From: Mansonella perstans
Taxonomy: Eukaryota > Nematoda > Chromadorea > Rhabditida > Onchocercidae
Reading direction: 5' to 3'
Length of the DNA stretch: 64,000 nucleotides
NCBI GenBank assembly: GCA_037074765.1
Contig: JBAMDO010000577.1
Location: 186,001-250,000 of the forward strand
Below are positions 41,538-53,990 of this stretch, piece after piece. Both the position numbers and the translations under genes were made by a program. The notes under the pieces were generated by a model. The model saw only the letters and a program-made list of their open reading frames with translations, had not been told where the DNA came from and searched no databases. Numbering within the stretch: position 1 is the first letter of the stretch; every line of letters starts with the position of its first letter.

Positions 41538-43702
41538 ATGTTTACATCTCTCGTACTATTGGCATATATCGTGAATGATAGTCTTGGGAAACTTTGTCCA
41601 GATATATTTGGCCAGTTTGAATGTCCAGAGGATTTTATTTGTAAAACTGATGAATGTTACTCTGATAATAATGCACTAGCACCGAATGATTGTGAACAGG
41701 TGAACTGCAGTGCTAATTCCAGATGCTATAAGGTAACTTATAACTTTTTCAACTTATTCTTCCGATTTCCATTCACACCAAGATGGTATAAGAATATAAA
41801 AAATGAATAATTAATTAATAATAGTGTAATAATTTCAAACATAATTAAATGAAATCAAGATTTTCAAATTATCTTTAGTTGCATTTCATAACAGGGACGA
41901 TGCTATCCAGCAAGTGGTTTACCTTGTAATCGAAATGTACAATTGACGGAATATCAGTTCAGATCTATAACTTCTCACTGTGGCCTGAATGGAAAATGTG
42001 TCAATGGTCAATGTGTTGAAGATAGTTAAGTATTTTATTCGATATAATCATAGAGATAAGAATATTCAAAACCAAAACTTTACCAAGCATACATCAAGCT
42101 TTTTTCTAACTTATCTCTACTCTGAACTTCACTCTTACTTTTAATGTGCCGGAACTTTTCTTTTATATTAGAGATAAATCACTTTAACTTTTCCAAATTT
42201 AATTTTCTACACTAAATGAATTTTCATCAATGTTTAATGACCTCAGTGCAAATAAGCAATGATAAATTTAAATTTATCGAAAAATTCTAATTGTTTTCAA
42301 ACAGTCAAAATTATTGTTCATCATTTCAGGATGTCTTCAAACAAAGTGTACCGATGATGAGATTTGCCAAAATGGGCAGTGTATAACAGTGACCAATACT
42401 TTTTGTATAACTCATTTCGATTGTGGTCCAATATTCAAATGTTATCAGAACAAATGTGTACCATTCCGAGGGAAATCGATCACATGTAACTGTGATCCTG
42501 GTGAAGTATGCCAGAAAAGGCGCTGTATTGCGGATCCAAATATGTTTTCATAACATTTACATTACAGCGTGGTTAAATCAAAAATAAATTAAAATAAAAG
42601 TCGATTTATAACTTTTTGACAATTTACTTACCAAATGAATTGGATAATAGCCATTATAATATTTTAGTATAGTTTAAAAGAAAAAAGAAAAGAATTTTAT
42701 CATGAAAAAATGAAGGTGCAAGTAAGGGAAAGGCAATTTTGCAGCTGAAGATGGAAAAATTGATTTTTGAATTCAAAAAAAAGAAAATAATTCTTTTCTT
42801 TCCTTGACTTTTTTCGGATTGTGCCATTTTCAGGCTGTGCACATGTAAGCTGTGAAACGGGTTCATTTTGCATGCAGGGTACATGTCAAACAGCTGTTGG
42901 CCAAGACTGCACTTCTGAAGCATGCCAAGGAGGTACGCTCACTTTTCTGGTTTTACACTCCAAAAAATTCGTTGGAAATACTTTCTTCCCAAAATTCTGA
43001 TGCTTATATCAACTAGCAAATGACTTGATGAATAATTTACAGGGACACAGAACAATATATTTTTAGGTATTATTTGAAGTAGAGCAAGTTGAAAGACAAT
43101 AAGTCTGTATTTCTCAAATAATACAGCATTGCTAGAAAATTTATAGTATTGGAAAATGAATACAAATTCTGCAAATAGTGCAAAAAATATTAAAGTTAGG
43201 TGTCTAATTACAAGTGTCGATATTGTCTGTGAAGTATCTCATCATCAGTATATGTTACTTCTAAAGTTGAGCTTTTTATTGTAGGCACAATCTGTGTGGA
43301 GGGACGATGCATTCTGGATCCTTGCACAAATCGTTGTCCACCGGATCATGCCTGTCGAGAGGGTCAATGTAGGCACCTTCAAGGATTGATGTGTCACGTG
43401 GAATGTCCCAAACCTTATGAATGTATCAATGGGCGTTGCACGAGAAATGGTAATAATGATATTAAATGTTTAGACGCTAAAAATAATGTTAGCAATAAGG
43501 AGGTAAAATATTGTACTATATTGATATTAATATTTCAGAATGTTTCGGGAAAATTTGTCAAGTTGGTGAGATTTGTCAATCGGGCCTCTGTATTAAAGTG
43601 GAAGGACGATGGTGTAATTTGGCGATACGCGATTGTGCTGAGAAATTTGATTGTGTCGGAAATATTTGTCATGATCTGATAGCTAATGCTACTTTGTCAT
43701 AA
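41538..43702 (+). CDS. Secreted cysteine-rich repeat protein
   Basis: Unnamed; function unknown. Exon 1 (41538-41732) begins at an ATG right after an acceptor (ATTACAG) and encodes a signal-peptide-like start MFTSLVLLAYIVNDSLG, followed by cysteine-rich sequence. Exons 2 (41895-42024) and 3 (from 42330) continue in phase. The repeat reads roughly C-x4-C-x5-C-x4-C (CTDDEICQNGQC, CETGSFCMQGTC, CPPDHACREGQC, CQVGEICQSGLC), reminiscent of EB-type modules of nematode secreted proteins. Exons 4 (42834-42932), 5 (43285-43449) and 6 (43539-43702) carry further repeats and end ATLS. Reading exon 3 to its stop at 42551-42553 gives 182 aa; joining to exon 4 needs an internal donor, for example after 42500, giving about 307 aa. 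No membrane segment follows the signal. Both forms are phase-consistent; which is made is not known. Confidence 0.8.
42583..42598 (+). terminator. Possible internal poly(A) signals after exon 3
   Basis: Two AATAAA hexamers (42583-42588 and 42593-42598) lie 30-45 bases after the stop codon that ends the long reading of exon 3. They fit a short transcript of the cysteine-rich gene ending here. Such hexamers also arise by chance in AT-rich DNA. Confidence 0.4.
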
Positions 43703-45098
43703 GCCCTAATTATGAAAACATATTTTTGGAATGGTTCTTCAAACTTAAACTTAACTGTCTTTTAAACATGAAACTTTGCGTCATAAACGGGAAATATCTA
43801 ACAATATTTGAAACAATGATTTGGACAACAATAAAATTGGATACACTATTCCGGAAGTATTTAGCAGTTGTTAGAAAGATCTAGGAATCGATCTGGATTT
43901 TTTGTAATACAAGATCCTGTACAAGATCCTACTTTATGAAAAAATCGAAAAATTATTTACCAACAAGCCAAACAATCTTGTGAACAAAAGATTAATTTGT
44001 TTACTAGTTTAACGGTTTGTATTCCAAAGTATTTTAGTAAAAGCAATTATTGTATAATATCACGATTAATAGCTTTTCAAAACAAACTAGTAAATAAATT
44101 CTGATTATGTATGCTTATCATATTTAGTGCTCGTTTGTCTTACTGCTGTTTGTCACTTTTTTAAAATTTCATTGGTTCAAATTTATTCATTGTTTGTTTA
44201 TCATATTTAATGGTCTTAATTTACTTTCTAACTGGAATTTTCTTCAATACAATTAATTAAAATTAGTTAAATTAATGTGAGTGATCCTATTATTTATGCA
44301 AACAACTTCCATATATATAAGTTAATTTATGAGAAATTAGGCAATTAGACTTTTTTCTCAAGCATTCTTTTGTTTACGACGATATCTTCTGAAAACTTCT
44401 ACAATCCAAAATCATTGTATTCTGAAGTTTACACCATTGTTTTCTAATTATTATTCCAATTTTTGAATTTTGCTCATTAATGAACTCTATCATCGACTTC
44501 CTATTGAGAATTATATTTATTATGACAATCGGGAAAATACGTAAGTTTACATTTTGTACTAACTTTATCAGCAAAACGAACCTATTAGCACCTTTTACGA
44601 TAATTGTATTGCAATAATAAATTCTTGCAAATTATGCAGTCATGAAGTTCATTTGTAGAAGATTTCCAGAGATAGTAGCAGAGCTAACCAAATTAGTGAT
44701 AACCTTGCAAATGAGCACGAACTGGTCACTTTCACGCGATTAATTTGTGACACTTCTGAAATGATTACATCTTTTTTCATTCATAATTCAGACGTAAATT
44801 GAAATCTATTTCTTGTAGATAACATATCAACATATTGAATTAGCAAGTAATGCACCATTTAACATTATTACTAATTTAACAATGTGACCTAGTCAATGAT
44901 AATTTTAGTTCAACGAAATTCATTTCGCAATTAATTTTGAGATTAAAATCGCTAAATTTTACTACAACTCATATGCTTCTTCAATCTCAGAATTAGCAGG
45001 AACGATGTATTTCCCAAAATTCTGTTATCTTCTTTATCAGTAGTTATGTTTTTCCAACCATCTTCATTTAATTCAAATTTAACGGCAAAATTTAATAT
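43703..45098. other. Convergent 3' region
   Basis: AT-rich sequence between the cysteine-rich gene and the CUB gene. AATAAA at 43830-43835 could serve the former. A minus-strand open frame at 44374-44574 has a weakly hydrophobic run (IFPIVIINIIL) but could not be joined in phase to the CUB gene. Confidence 0.45.
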
Positions 45099-48000
45099 TC
45101 ACAGAATTGAATGATTTGAAAGACCTGAAACTTGTTGAGATGTTTAAATTAATTTGAAACATCGATCTTACTTTAATTGAAGTTGATCAAAGACTTACGT
45201 TCTGTAATGAATTGATAATGAGCATAGAAGCCAGTAGCATCAAAAATATCATTGGATCGAAACAACATTCGAAAATAATTTGATTCACTAATAATTGATT
45301 CTTTCGGACAAACCTGACCGCAGTAGCGGCGATTGGTGCGATCCTGAGCTTGGTAATTACTGAATAGTACATAATCACTGAATGTACTGTCATCACAGCT
45401 AAAAAGTGCACATTATTTGAGGTTATTTTCTTTTATCAAAAAAAACGAAGGTTACAGCGATAGTGAAAATAAGTGTTGGAAAACTTACGTTGTTAAACCT
45501 TCCACGTCAAAATATTCAAAGTGTATTGCAACGACCTGTTTCTCAGTTCCATGAAATATGTAATGGCAATTGATGTTGCGAGGATAATATCCTGGATGAT
45601 TGGGAGAGAAGATATAACCTGAACTGCGTCGCGATGAATTAAACTCATAATGACAAGCTGAAACAGTAGCGATTACTGTGTGTCAATAGAATTCATTCGA
45701 CATCACTTCCCACTTTAATTAATTATATAACTTCATATTTTAAGATGTTCAAATATCACTAAAGAGCATTATGATCGTATGTAATCCAGTACATTACTTT
45801 AATCATTGCATAAATATGAACTTGATCATGGTTTCTGAGATAAGAAACAATAACTAAACATTAAGTCAATACTTTTAATTCTTTAGTCTACAGAAATCTC
45901 GCTCTTTACATTGTGCGGAATATCTCACACCTTATTATCTTATTCGGTTGAACAATAAGTATGTAGCAAGAACGCGGCTGAAATCCAGAAATCTAACAAA
46001 AATAAACAAAAGAGTACTAAATCTATAAGGCGACATATGAAAACTAGAAAAATAAATATAATTTAGTTGTAAAAACAAACTCACTAAAATCATTTCTTAC
46101 TTCAGCCTTCATGTCTGAGAGACCTAGATCAGATCGAAAATGATACTTCAGTACAAATCCAAAATTTTTAGCTTTAGCCATCGTTTGTCTCGCTACTTTG
46201 GTAGATCGAACCACATAAGCCAAAGTTAACAAATTTTTGGTAGACATTAGCCGAGGAGGTGTTTCAGTTCCACAGAAATCTTCAATTCGAGACATGCGGG
46301 TACCAATCAGTACATGGGCTGATAAGTGATCCATTTCATAGCATCTTCAATCGTATCAGGTAAATTTACACAAAAGTGATTTGATTAGTAATGTTCACAT
46401 CTATTTTTCCCCTACTTTAATCTTATCGATTAAACGGAAACACAAAACGGAAACTCAAGGATCATTGAATGGATTGGTTAGTGGTATTAAATGAAAATAA
46501 TAAGGAAATTAGGCTTTTTAGATCAACCCTAGCAATCACTATAGCAAAAATTACAATTTCAACTACAATCTTATCGATTAAACGGAAACACAAAACGGAA
46601 ATAAAGAAGTATCACTGTTTTACTGTTATTTACTTACCTATTGGTAATGTTATTCAAATCGGGCGATCGCGTATACAAATTAAAATAGAGGAATGTAATT
46701 TGGACTCTTTCGGCGCCACTGCCAAGAAATACAAACTGACATTTAAATGGTTCATCGTTATCTGCATACTGTGTAGAATTAAGTATACCTGATATTCCGG
46801 AGAGAGAGGAATCACTATCAATTACTGAAGGTGAAGTTATCCGAAATGTACAATGCTCCTCTGAAATAACTAGCTGCTCTGAGATAAAGTGATTCTGTTA
46901 TATTCTGATTAATATTAAATTCATAGCAAGTTTATAATATGATACATATGAAAAAAGATAACCGATAAAGCTCACCATCAATCCCGATTACTCCAATAAA
47001 TAATGGAAGAAAAAAGGCAGAAAAACTCGTACAGTCTATTTTCATCATTTAACACATTAGAAGAAATTTTGTGAAGCCTGAGGACATGCTAGGATGGAAC
47101 AGACTTTTAGACTGAGAACGAAAGATCGATGGATTTTGAGGAGGAATGAAGGATGGGACAAAGAAGGAGCATTTAATGTTAACTACTCACTTGAACTAAT
47201 TTCATCGCTTTGGACATCGATGACAGCTGAAGAAAACATAGTCGATGGATGAGAGGAAAGCATGGAAAAAGACGGATAAATGAAATTTGGCATATTATCA
47301 TTGACCAACGAAGTATTATTGCTTTCGTATGATACATTATGCGACACATACTTGAATGCAATATGGAAACCACGGGCCTGAAAAAGATTTCTTTTTCCGA
47401 GATCTCCAATATTTCTCGGAATATCTCTTTCTCAATATATAAATAGTAAAAGTTCTGATATTTTTTAATTATATTGCAAGCTCTATTAAATTTCATGATG
47501 AAAATCAATCGGCGAGTTTTTGAGTTTAATTTATTTGGAACTTCCTATGTTATATAGAGTTAGTGAAGTGAATTTGAATGAATTTGAGTGAATTTGAGTT
47601 AAAGTAAGAGTGAATTCCATTCTTGAGATAGCTAGCAGTGTAATAAAATATACTCATAAGTTTTTCAATTGTTGGAGTATTTTTTTTGCCACTTTTAAAA
47701 GCTGAAGTCTCTCTCTCTCCCTCTCTTCCTCCTTTAAATTTCAAAAAACAAACAATAAATTTCATTCTTCGTTATTTTAATCACTACTATTATTGATATC
47801 TACGAGGTTTTCTGTATAATTCAATTTCCATTTCCATCTAAATTTTTTTTCTCTTTTGATTTGATTGTTAAATCATATAAGGGAAACGAGATTTGGTAGT
47901 TGTATGTGAACTTGATCACTGAAGGTTATTTGATTATTTAAGTAATTTAGTACAGTATATAGAAAATTAGAAGCATTAAGTTGATTTACCTAATTTGAAC

Positions 48001-50044
48001 AATTAAAAAACAGACATAATTCCAGCTGCTACACGTTTATGCCTTTCCCGACTCAATTGAATTTCAATAAGCCTTTTTTATTTCCCACTTCCTCTTTCTC
48101 TCTCTCTCTCTCTCTCTCCTTTTGCTCTTTCATTTATTTTAAAACAACAAAAAATTTTTTTTCCACAACCATTTTGCACTTTTAATCACTTTTCCATTTT
48201 TCAAAATTTCTATTCCATAATAAATCCCTCGCATGATTGATAAATGTCAAATACATTCCTTATCAATTTCATATCTTTCTAACAAACTTTTACATTCATC
48301 TCTTTTATACTTTCTTACCGTAAACCTTCATCGAAGATTTTATAAATCACTAGTTATTCATTTTCATGTAACTATTCTTCCAATTCTTGTCAAGTTATTA
48401 CTCGATTAAATACTTCCTTCATTTGTAGTATAAGTAAATCTTGCAAAGAAAACTTTATTGAATTTCTAAAAATTTGATAGCTTGTTAATTTTCTCCCAAA
48501 TAAAATCATGAAACAAATGAGAAAAATAATTCAAAATTCAAAATTCTCAAGAAACATAAATGATTGATAGGTAGACAAATGAACTCACTTTAACTATGTC
48601 ATTGTTACCAGTATGAAATGCAATAATATATCCCTGTTTTGTTTGAATTTGATACGGTGGCATCGAATCATAACAGAGCTTTACAAGATGAATCTAAACT
48701 TATGATATCAATCTTTTTAGAATACGATAATATATTTTGGAAAAGATTGCTTTATTTTTTATTTTTATCAAATTCTTATCAGTTCTTAATTAATTCTTTG
48801 CTTTTGACTACTTTCCAATCGATTGCACATTTTTACATCAAGTAAATGTTAGGTAAAATGTCTTTCTCTTTTTTAAAAAATGTTTGAAAATTTGTCAAAC
48901 TGATGAAAAATAATTCAGCCTCACCTTTGGATACATTTGATAGATGTCAATAAAATCTTCATGGCAAGTAAAACGTCTTAAATTAAGATATTCCAAAGAA
49001 ATCATTAAGTTGAACCCTTGACGAGGTGCTAAATAATATGTACAATTGGCGGCAGTTGGATAAAAATATGGATAATTAGGCGAGAATATATCACCAGCCA
49101 ATGCATCAACACGAAAACGACATGGCATTATTTCAATGGCATTCGAAAGAAATTGTCCTGGAAAGCTAATTAAAGGTTAGTAAGTGAACTAATTGAAGAA
49201 AACTAATTGATCGCTTCAAAGCTATTTTCTTACTCGGTTCTTTTCGATGTTTTTTTGGTTGTTTTGGTTGTTTTTGGTTGATTTTCTTTGGCTATTCATT
49301 AACAAATAGAATAGTAAGTATTGATCAGTATAAACAATGATTACCTTTAGGAATAAAACTGTAAGTACCATGGAAACCTCTGGATGTATCGGATAATTGC
49401 ACGTGGAATATGAGATATCTCGTATAAGAGTAGAATATTTGGCCAACTTCGATCTTGAAAAGACATAATTATAGAATATCATACCAGTAAAGTAATATCC
49501 AGTAGATATATTATTGTCCAAAGAATATCGTTACCTCTCTGTCACAGAATTCACCATTATAAACAGTCTTTTCATCGATCAGTCCATTCGATATATCATC
49601 AAATAACCTTAAATAATCATTACATCTGAATTTTTGTCGTGCAAAAATAAGTTCTTTATTAATCACTTACTGGTCAGTTCGTGGTGAAAGTTTGAAGTAA
49701 TCAAAGATCACTTTAATAATGTATCCATCGGGAGCTATAAATTTATACAGTAAGCAAGATGATGGATGCTGCAGAACTGACGATGATCCAGGTGGTATTG
49801 ATTGTGATGATAAGAATGATAACGAATTTTTTGGAAAATTTGGTGATTGAAAAATACCAGTAGAATTAAATTGGACACAACGACAGCTCACCATTGAGGT
49901 GTTTGTTAAATGTAACAAAAATGACAAATACAGATATGGTATAAGGAAAGGAATACGATAGAATGAAAGTCTGCCGGATGATACAATGCATGTAAAACTG
50001 ATATTGGCTAAATAGTGGATGAGGCAACTACTGTAGATTTGCAT
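45099..50044 (-). CDS. Four-CUB-domain protein (SOL-1-like)
   Basis: CUB domains bind other extracellular proteins; in C. elegans the four-CUB protein SOL-1 is an auxiliary subunit of glutamate receptors. Eleven phase-consistent exons (5' to 3'): 49671-50044, 49535-49625, 49345-49453, 48925-49157, 48589-48693, 47191-47377, 46638-46860, 46085-46344, 45489-45657, 45199-45398 and 45099-45124, about 658 aa. The start has a hydrophobic segment ([14 protein letters not shown]) before [20 protein letters not shown], which opens CUB 1. CUB 2 starts [20 protein letters not shown] and closes [16 protein letters not shown] 3 starts [10 protein letters not shown] and includes [11 protein letters not shown] 4 starts [20 protein letters not shown] and closes [13 protein letters not shown]. 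The terminal exon adds only RLSNHSIL, so no membrane span was found; that exon is the weakest part. The SOL-1 link rests on domain count and phylum only. Confidence 0.82.
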
Positions 50045-50446
50045 GATTCATATGGCTTAGCACAGATTTATTTTTAAAATTTCAATTTTAATGATTGTAA
50101 AGTAGGAGAATGAAATGCAATAAGGAAATATCCATTTTAAAAATTTACTAAAATATTGAAGCAAGTAATGATAGAGTCATATTTCATTCACTATTAGCTT
50201 GTCTGCTAAAACTGCATTATATCATGGAGTATTTATTCATATCAAACATTTCACGTTGTATCGTGAGGCTTACGTGACCTCATAACAAAATGCGCTCCTC
50301 CTCTTTTCTTTTCAAAATAACTTTTTTATTTCTCGGCAATAAGTGAAGGACAATGGGCATATAAGAGATGTGCAATAAACAGAGGTGAAGCCCAGTAATC
50401 CAGAATTCCCAAACTAGAATGCAAATTGCTCCATTTGGTACATGCA

Positions 50447-50690
50447 TGTATGTGTGTGTGTGTGTATGTGTGTGTGTGTGTATGTATGTGTGTGTGTATG
50501 TGTGTATGTCCGTTGTGTTCATGGACATGCATGTGGATGCAGCCATTCGTATATTTTATTCATGTGATTTGGCATGACTTTAAATGTGCATTAAACATGC
50601 ATGCATACATATTTGGGTATGCGTATGTGTGTGTGTGTATGTGAGTGTATGTGAGTGTATGTGAGTGTATGTGTGTGTATTTGTGTGTGC
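50447..50690. repeat. TG/TATG microsatellite cluster
   Basis: Runs of TG interrupted by TATG at 50447-50510 and 50618-50690, separated by a stretch with CATGCATG repeats. Open frames on both strands across it encode only Cys/Val or His/Thr strings. Confidence 0.95.
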
Positions 50691-51837
50691 CTTAGGTCTG
50701 ATAATAGACAGTGTAATTTAGAGATAGGATAGAAAAAGAGAGGCCTGAAAAGAAAAATGCTTGTTCATAGCATAGGAATATATTCAGGCGAATTGGCTGA
50801 CAAAATATTTTTCAATTTCTAATTAGTTATGTACTTTGTATTTGTTCTACTGGTCCTTCTACTAATGGAGGATTAAGCGAACGAAGGAAGGAGAACGAGT
50901 AGAAAGGTTAGAATTAAAAATAGCAAAATGAGTTCTGCCTTAAGATTAATGTTCGTATTTCAATGTTTGTTAATTAAGCAAGAGTATACATTGCATTTCT
51001 AGCAAATGTAGAAATTAAATTTTTGAGAAATATCTTCGCTATGTTATCACTGTTAACATTATCTCTATATCAGTAATGTCACCATCTTTTCCATGTTCTC
51101 AGTGTCATATCAGTTTGCTATCATTTGAGTTTATATTTAACTGCTGTAAAATCTTCATTCATATTTCACAGGATGACAATTCGGTCCAGATATCGTCCTA
51201 TATCTTCAAGATTTTAAGTACTGTTAATATTGTCTTTAAAGCATCAGGTATGTCTCTATATCTTTAAATATCTTCATTTCATGAAGAAAGATGATTTAAA
51301 AGTACTAATCCTTATGATAATTTTAACACAAATGTGATCCATTCTAAAATATCGGGCTAAATTAGTTGAAAATTTAAATGCTAAAATTTCTCCATTGATT
51401 ATTCGGTAACTTGCAAATGCTGCAAATTTTTATTAGTATAGTGTAAGCCTTTCTAAAAGGATTAATTGGTGTGAAAATTTTTTATTTGTCACAATAAAAA
51501 AATAAATTTTTGAAAAACCTATGTTTTTTTAAAATGATGAGTGCCATTTCCGCAAGATTAATGTTGCCGACAGGCAGTTTACATTTTCTTATTAGAAGGA
51601 AATGTATCCATTATCATTATTTATAGTTCGATGAAATTGCTGATTTTTTCTTCCCAGAACTGCTACAATATTGGATGAAAGCAATAAAGAACTTATTGCA
51701 AGACTCAGTCTGTTAAAAATTCGGTAAGGATGGAATGAATCCTGCTTTCATTCTTTCAAACTAAACGATCGAGAAGTTCAAATTTCACTCGTTAAAATAT
51801 GAATTCTTCTGATGGTTGTGTTTGAAAACTTGATAGG

Positions 51838-51892
51838 CAACTTCTTATTAGATTCTTGCTATCCTCAATTAAGGATAGCAGAATAAAAGTTG
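51838..51892. ncRNA. Candidate hairpin RNA (microRNA-precursor-like)
   Basis: The 5' arm CAACTTCTTATTAGATTC plus TTGCTATCCT pairs with the 3' arm AGGATAGCAGAATAAAAG plus TTGAT across a 6-base loop, with one bulge and a small internal loop. Stem length (over 20 bp with bulges) fits a microRNA precursor better than most hairpins here. It lies in intergenic sequence. Expression is not shown; it may be a chance inverted repeat. Confidence 0.3.
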
Positions 51893-52811
51893 ATCAGATT
51901 TGTTTAATCGATTTCCATCGCTAATAGCCATGAATGAATATAGTGCTCCTTACTTTTTTCTTCTGGGAAATCATGTTTTCACCCTTCTGGATAAATCAAA
52001 GTAGTACCAATTAATAATTGATATTTTGCAATAAACATTTTCCACATAAAACTACTTTAAATAAAAGATTCAGGTAAAATTCACAGAGTCTTCTGATAAT
52101 TGATTTTAATAATTAAAAAAAAAAACTTGTATGCGACTGTATTCACTGGTATCACATCACCAAAGATGCATTTAATATGACGAGTACTATTTCTATCAAT
52201 CTACTCTTGAATTCCCAAACTTTAAGGGAATTAGCTGAAAATTAGCCTTGCTTAACACAACGTCAGTGAATCTTTCGAGAAAAGCAAATGATGACATGAG
52301 TGTCCTTTTGAAAAGAAAATTACTTGGACAAAAATGATACTCTTTTTTTCGAATAAAAAGCATTGAGTGGAATGATGATGAGGAGAAGGAATGAATATGG
52401 ATGAGTGAAGCAAGAAGTAAGAATGATGTATTTCAAAATAACTTGGCCAATGCATGCTTTCTAGGCTCATTTTGGCTCGTCTCATTCATGCACACCTGCA
52501 CCTGTACATCTGTGCATAGATTTTTTATGCTTATTGAATATTGAAATTGTTGAAAAAAACTTGCTGAAATTTTTACGCTTATAGTTTGCTTTTATGCTTA
52601 TTGAATTTTACTTTATAGCTCCCAAATTGATGTGTAATTTATAAATGTGCAAAAAAATTAGAGGGTGGAGACGAAATTTAGGACTTTTATTCATTGGGTA
52701 AAATGAAGTAAGCTCTTACAGAGACGGAAGTAGGTTCATTTTCAATAATCGACACAACAGCAACATGTCTCTTTCATATAACATGATGTCGAACTGTAAC
52801 TACTTCTTTCG

Positions 52812-52940
52812 GATCAGCATAACCTCTTCCATCTGATGATAAGATCAGCATAACCCCTTCCATCCGATGATAAGATCAGCATAATCCCTTCCATCTGATG
52901 ATAAGATCAGCATAACCCCTTCCATCTGATTATAAGTATG
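52812..52940. repeat. 31-bp tandem repeat, four units
   Basis: Units GATCAGCATAACCCCTTCC followed by ATCTGATGATAA start at 52812, 52843, 52874 and 52905. They differ by single bases. Confidence 0.93.
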
Positions 52941-53624
52941 AAGTGTGAGCGTGTTATTACGTGTTACCTTAAAAGGAACATATTACCTTAAAAGTATACA
53001 TCACTTGGAGTTGATTTCATTTCTGGCAAATGTAGCTTCAGAGATCCATGGAATCAGTTCTACGTTTTCGGCAAACAGCTTCGAAAGGAAATGCTATTGA
53101 GAGACAGGTGAAAAGCTTCTAAGAACTATTATGTAATCTGACCTAACAAAGTCATCTTATCAAGACTTCTCGATATTTTTTTGCAGAATTCTGCACCATT
53201 CCTCTATGCTGATCGTCGGATCATCAATAGCTCATTGATGGATCTTTTTTCATGTATCACAACATATTTCCATTAATCTCCTTATTGTATCCTCTAATTT
53301 CATCCTCTAATTACCATTTTTGCAGGATTATCTCTTTTTGAATTTTCTATTTTAGCAAAAGTGAAGTTTGATTAAAGAAATAGAGAAAGACGAGATGGCG
53401 CAGGTCATATTAAGGCAGCTATAATTTCAGGTCAATAGGCTACAGAATCCTTGCACCCATTTTATGTAATCAAAGGAATTGTGGCGTAAAGTGCAGGTAT
53501 ATAAGTTCGGAAAAATAATTTTCTCACTACTAAAATTGATCAACACAATCATGATAGATCAGCTGCATAAGGAAAAAATAAATAGCATGGATAGTTTAGA
53601 ATATCACCGGAGGAGATACCAGAT

Positions 53625-53990
53625 GTGTAAAGTTCAGGATCAGATACCGGAATGTGTAAAGTTCAGGATCAGATACTGGAATGTGTAAAGTTCAGGATCA
53701 GATACTGGAATGTGTAAAGTTCAGGATCAGATACCGGAATGTGTAAAGTTCAGGATCAGATACTGGAATGTGCAAAGTTCAGGATCAGATACCGGAATGT
53801 GTAAAGTTCAGGATCAGATACTGGAATGTGTAAAGTTCAGGATCAGATACTGGAATGTGTAAAGTTCAGGATCAGATACTGGAATGTGTAAAGTTCAGGA
53901 TCAGATACTGGAATGTGTAAAGTTCAGGATCAGATACTGGAATGTGTAAAGTTCAGGATCAGATACCGGAATGTGTAAAGTTCAGGATTA
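53625..53990. repeat. 29-bp minisatellite, about 12.6 units
   Basis: The unit GTGTAAAGTTCAGGATCAGA plus TACTGGAAT repeats head to tail from 53625 to about 53989. Almost the only variation is CTGG versus CCGG in the last third, plus one GTGC. CCGG units (1, 4, 6 and 12) are scattered. The high identity points to recent expansion or homogenisation. No gene overlaps. Confidence 0.95.

Larger units (their letters stand above)
50045..52811. other. Repeat-rich intergenic region
   Basis: TG-rich microsatellites (see separate entry) and AT-rich sequence. A hairpin lies at 51838-51892. No exon recognised; open frames over the TG runs are repeat artefacts. Confidence 0.5.

Noticed and set aside
46766..46789. 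Apparent intron (GTATAC to ACACAG) in the third CUB domain
   Set aside because: It is only about 24 bases, and reading through keeps the frame and gives a better CUB domain ([20 protein letters not shown]).
50280..50644. Open frames rich in His/Thr or Cys/Val on both strands
   Set aside because: They are translations of a TG microsatellite; no domain and both strands are open for the same reason.
52812..53990. CRISPR-like array
   Set aside because: The repeats are contiguous tandem units without unique spacers, in an animal genome.
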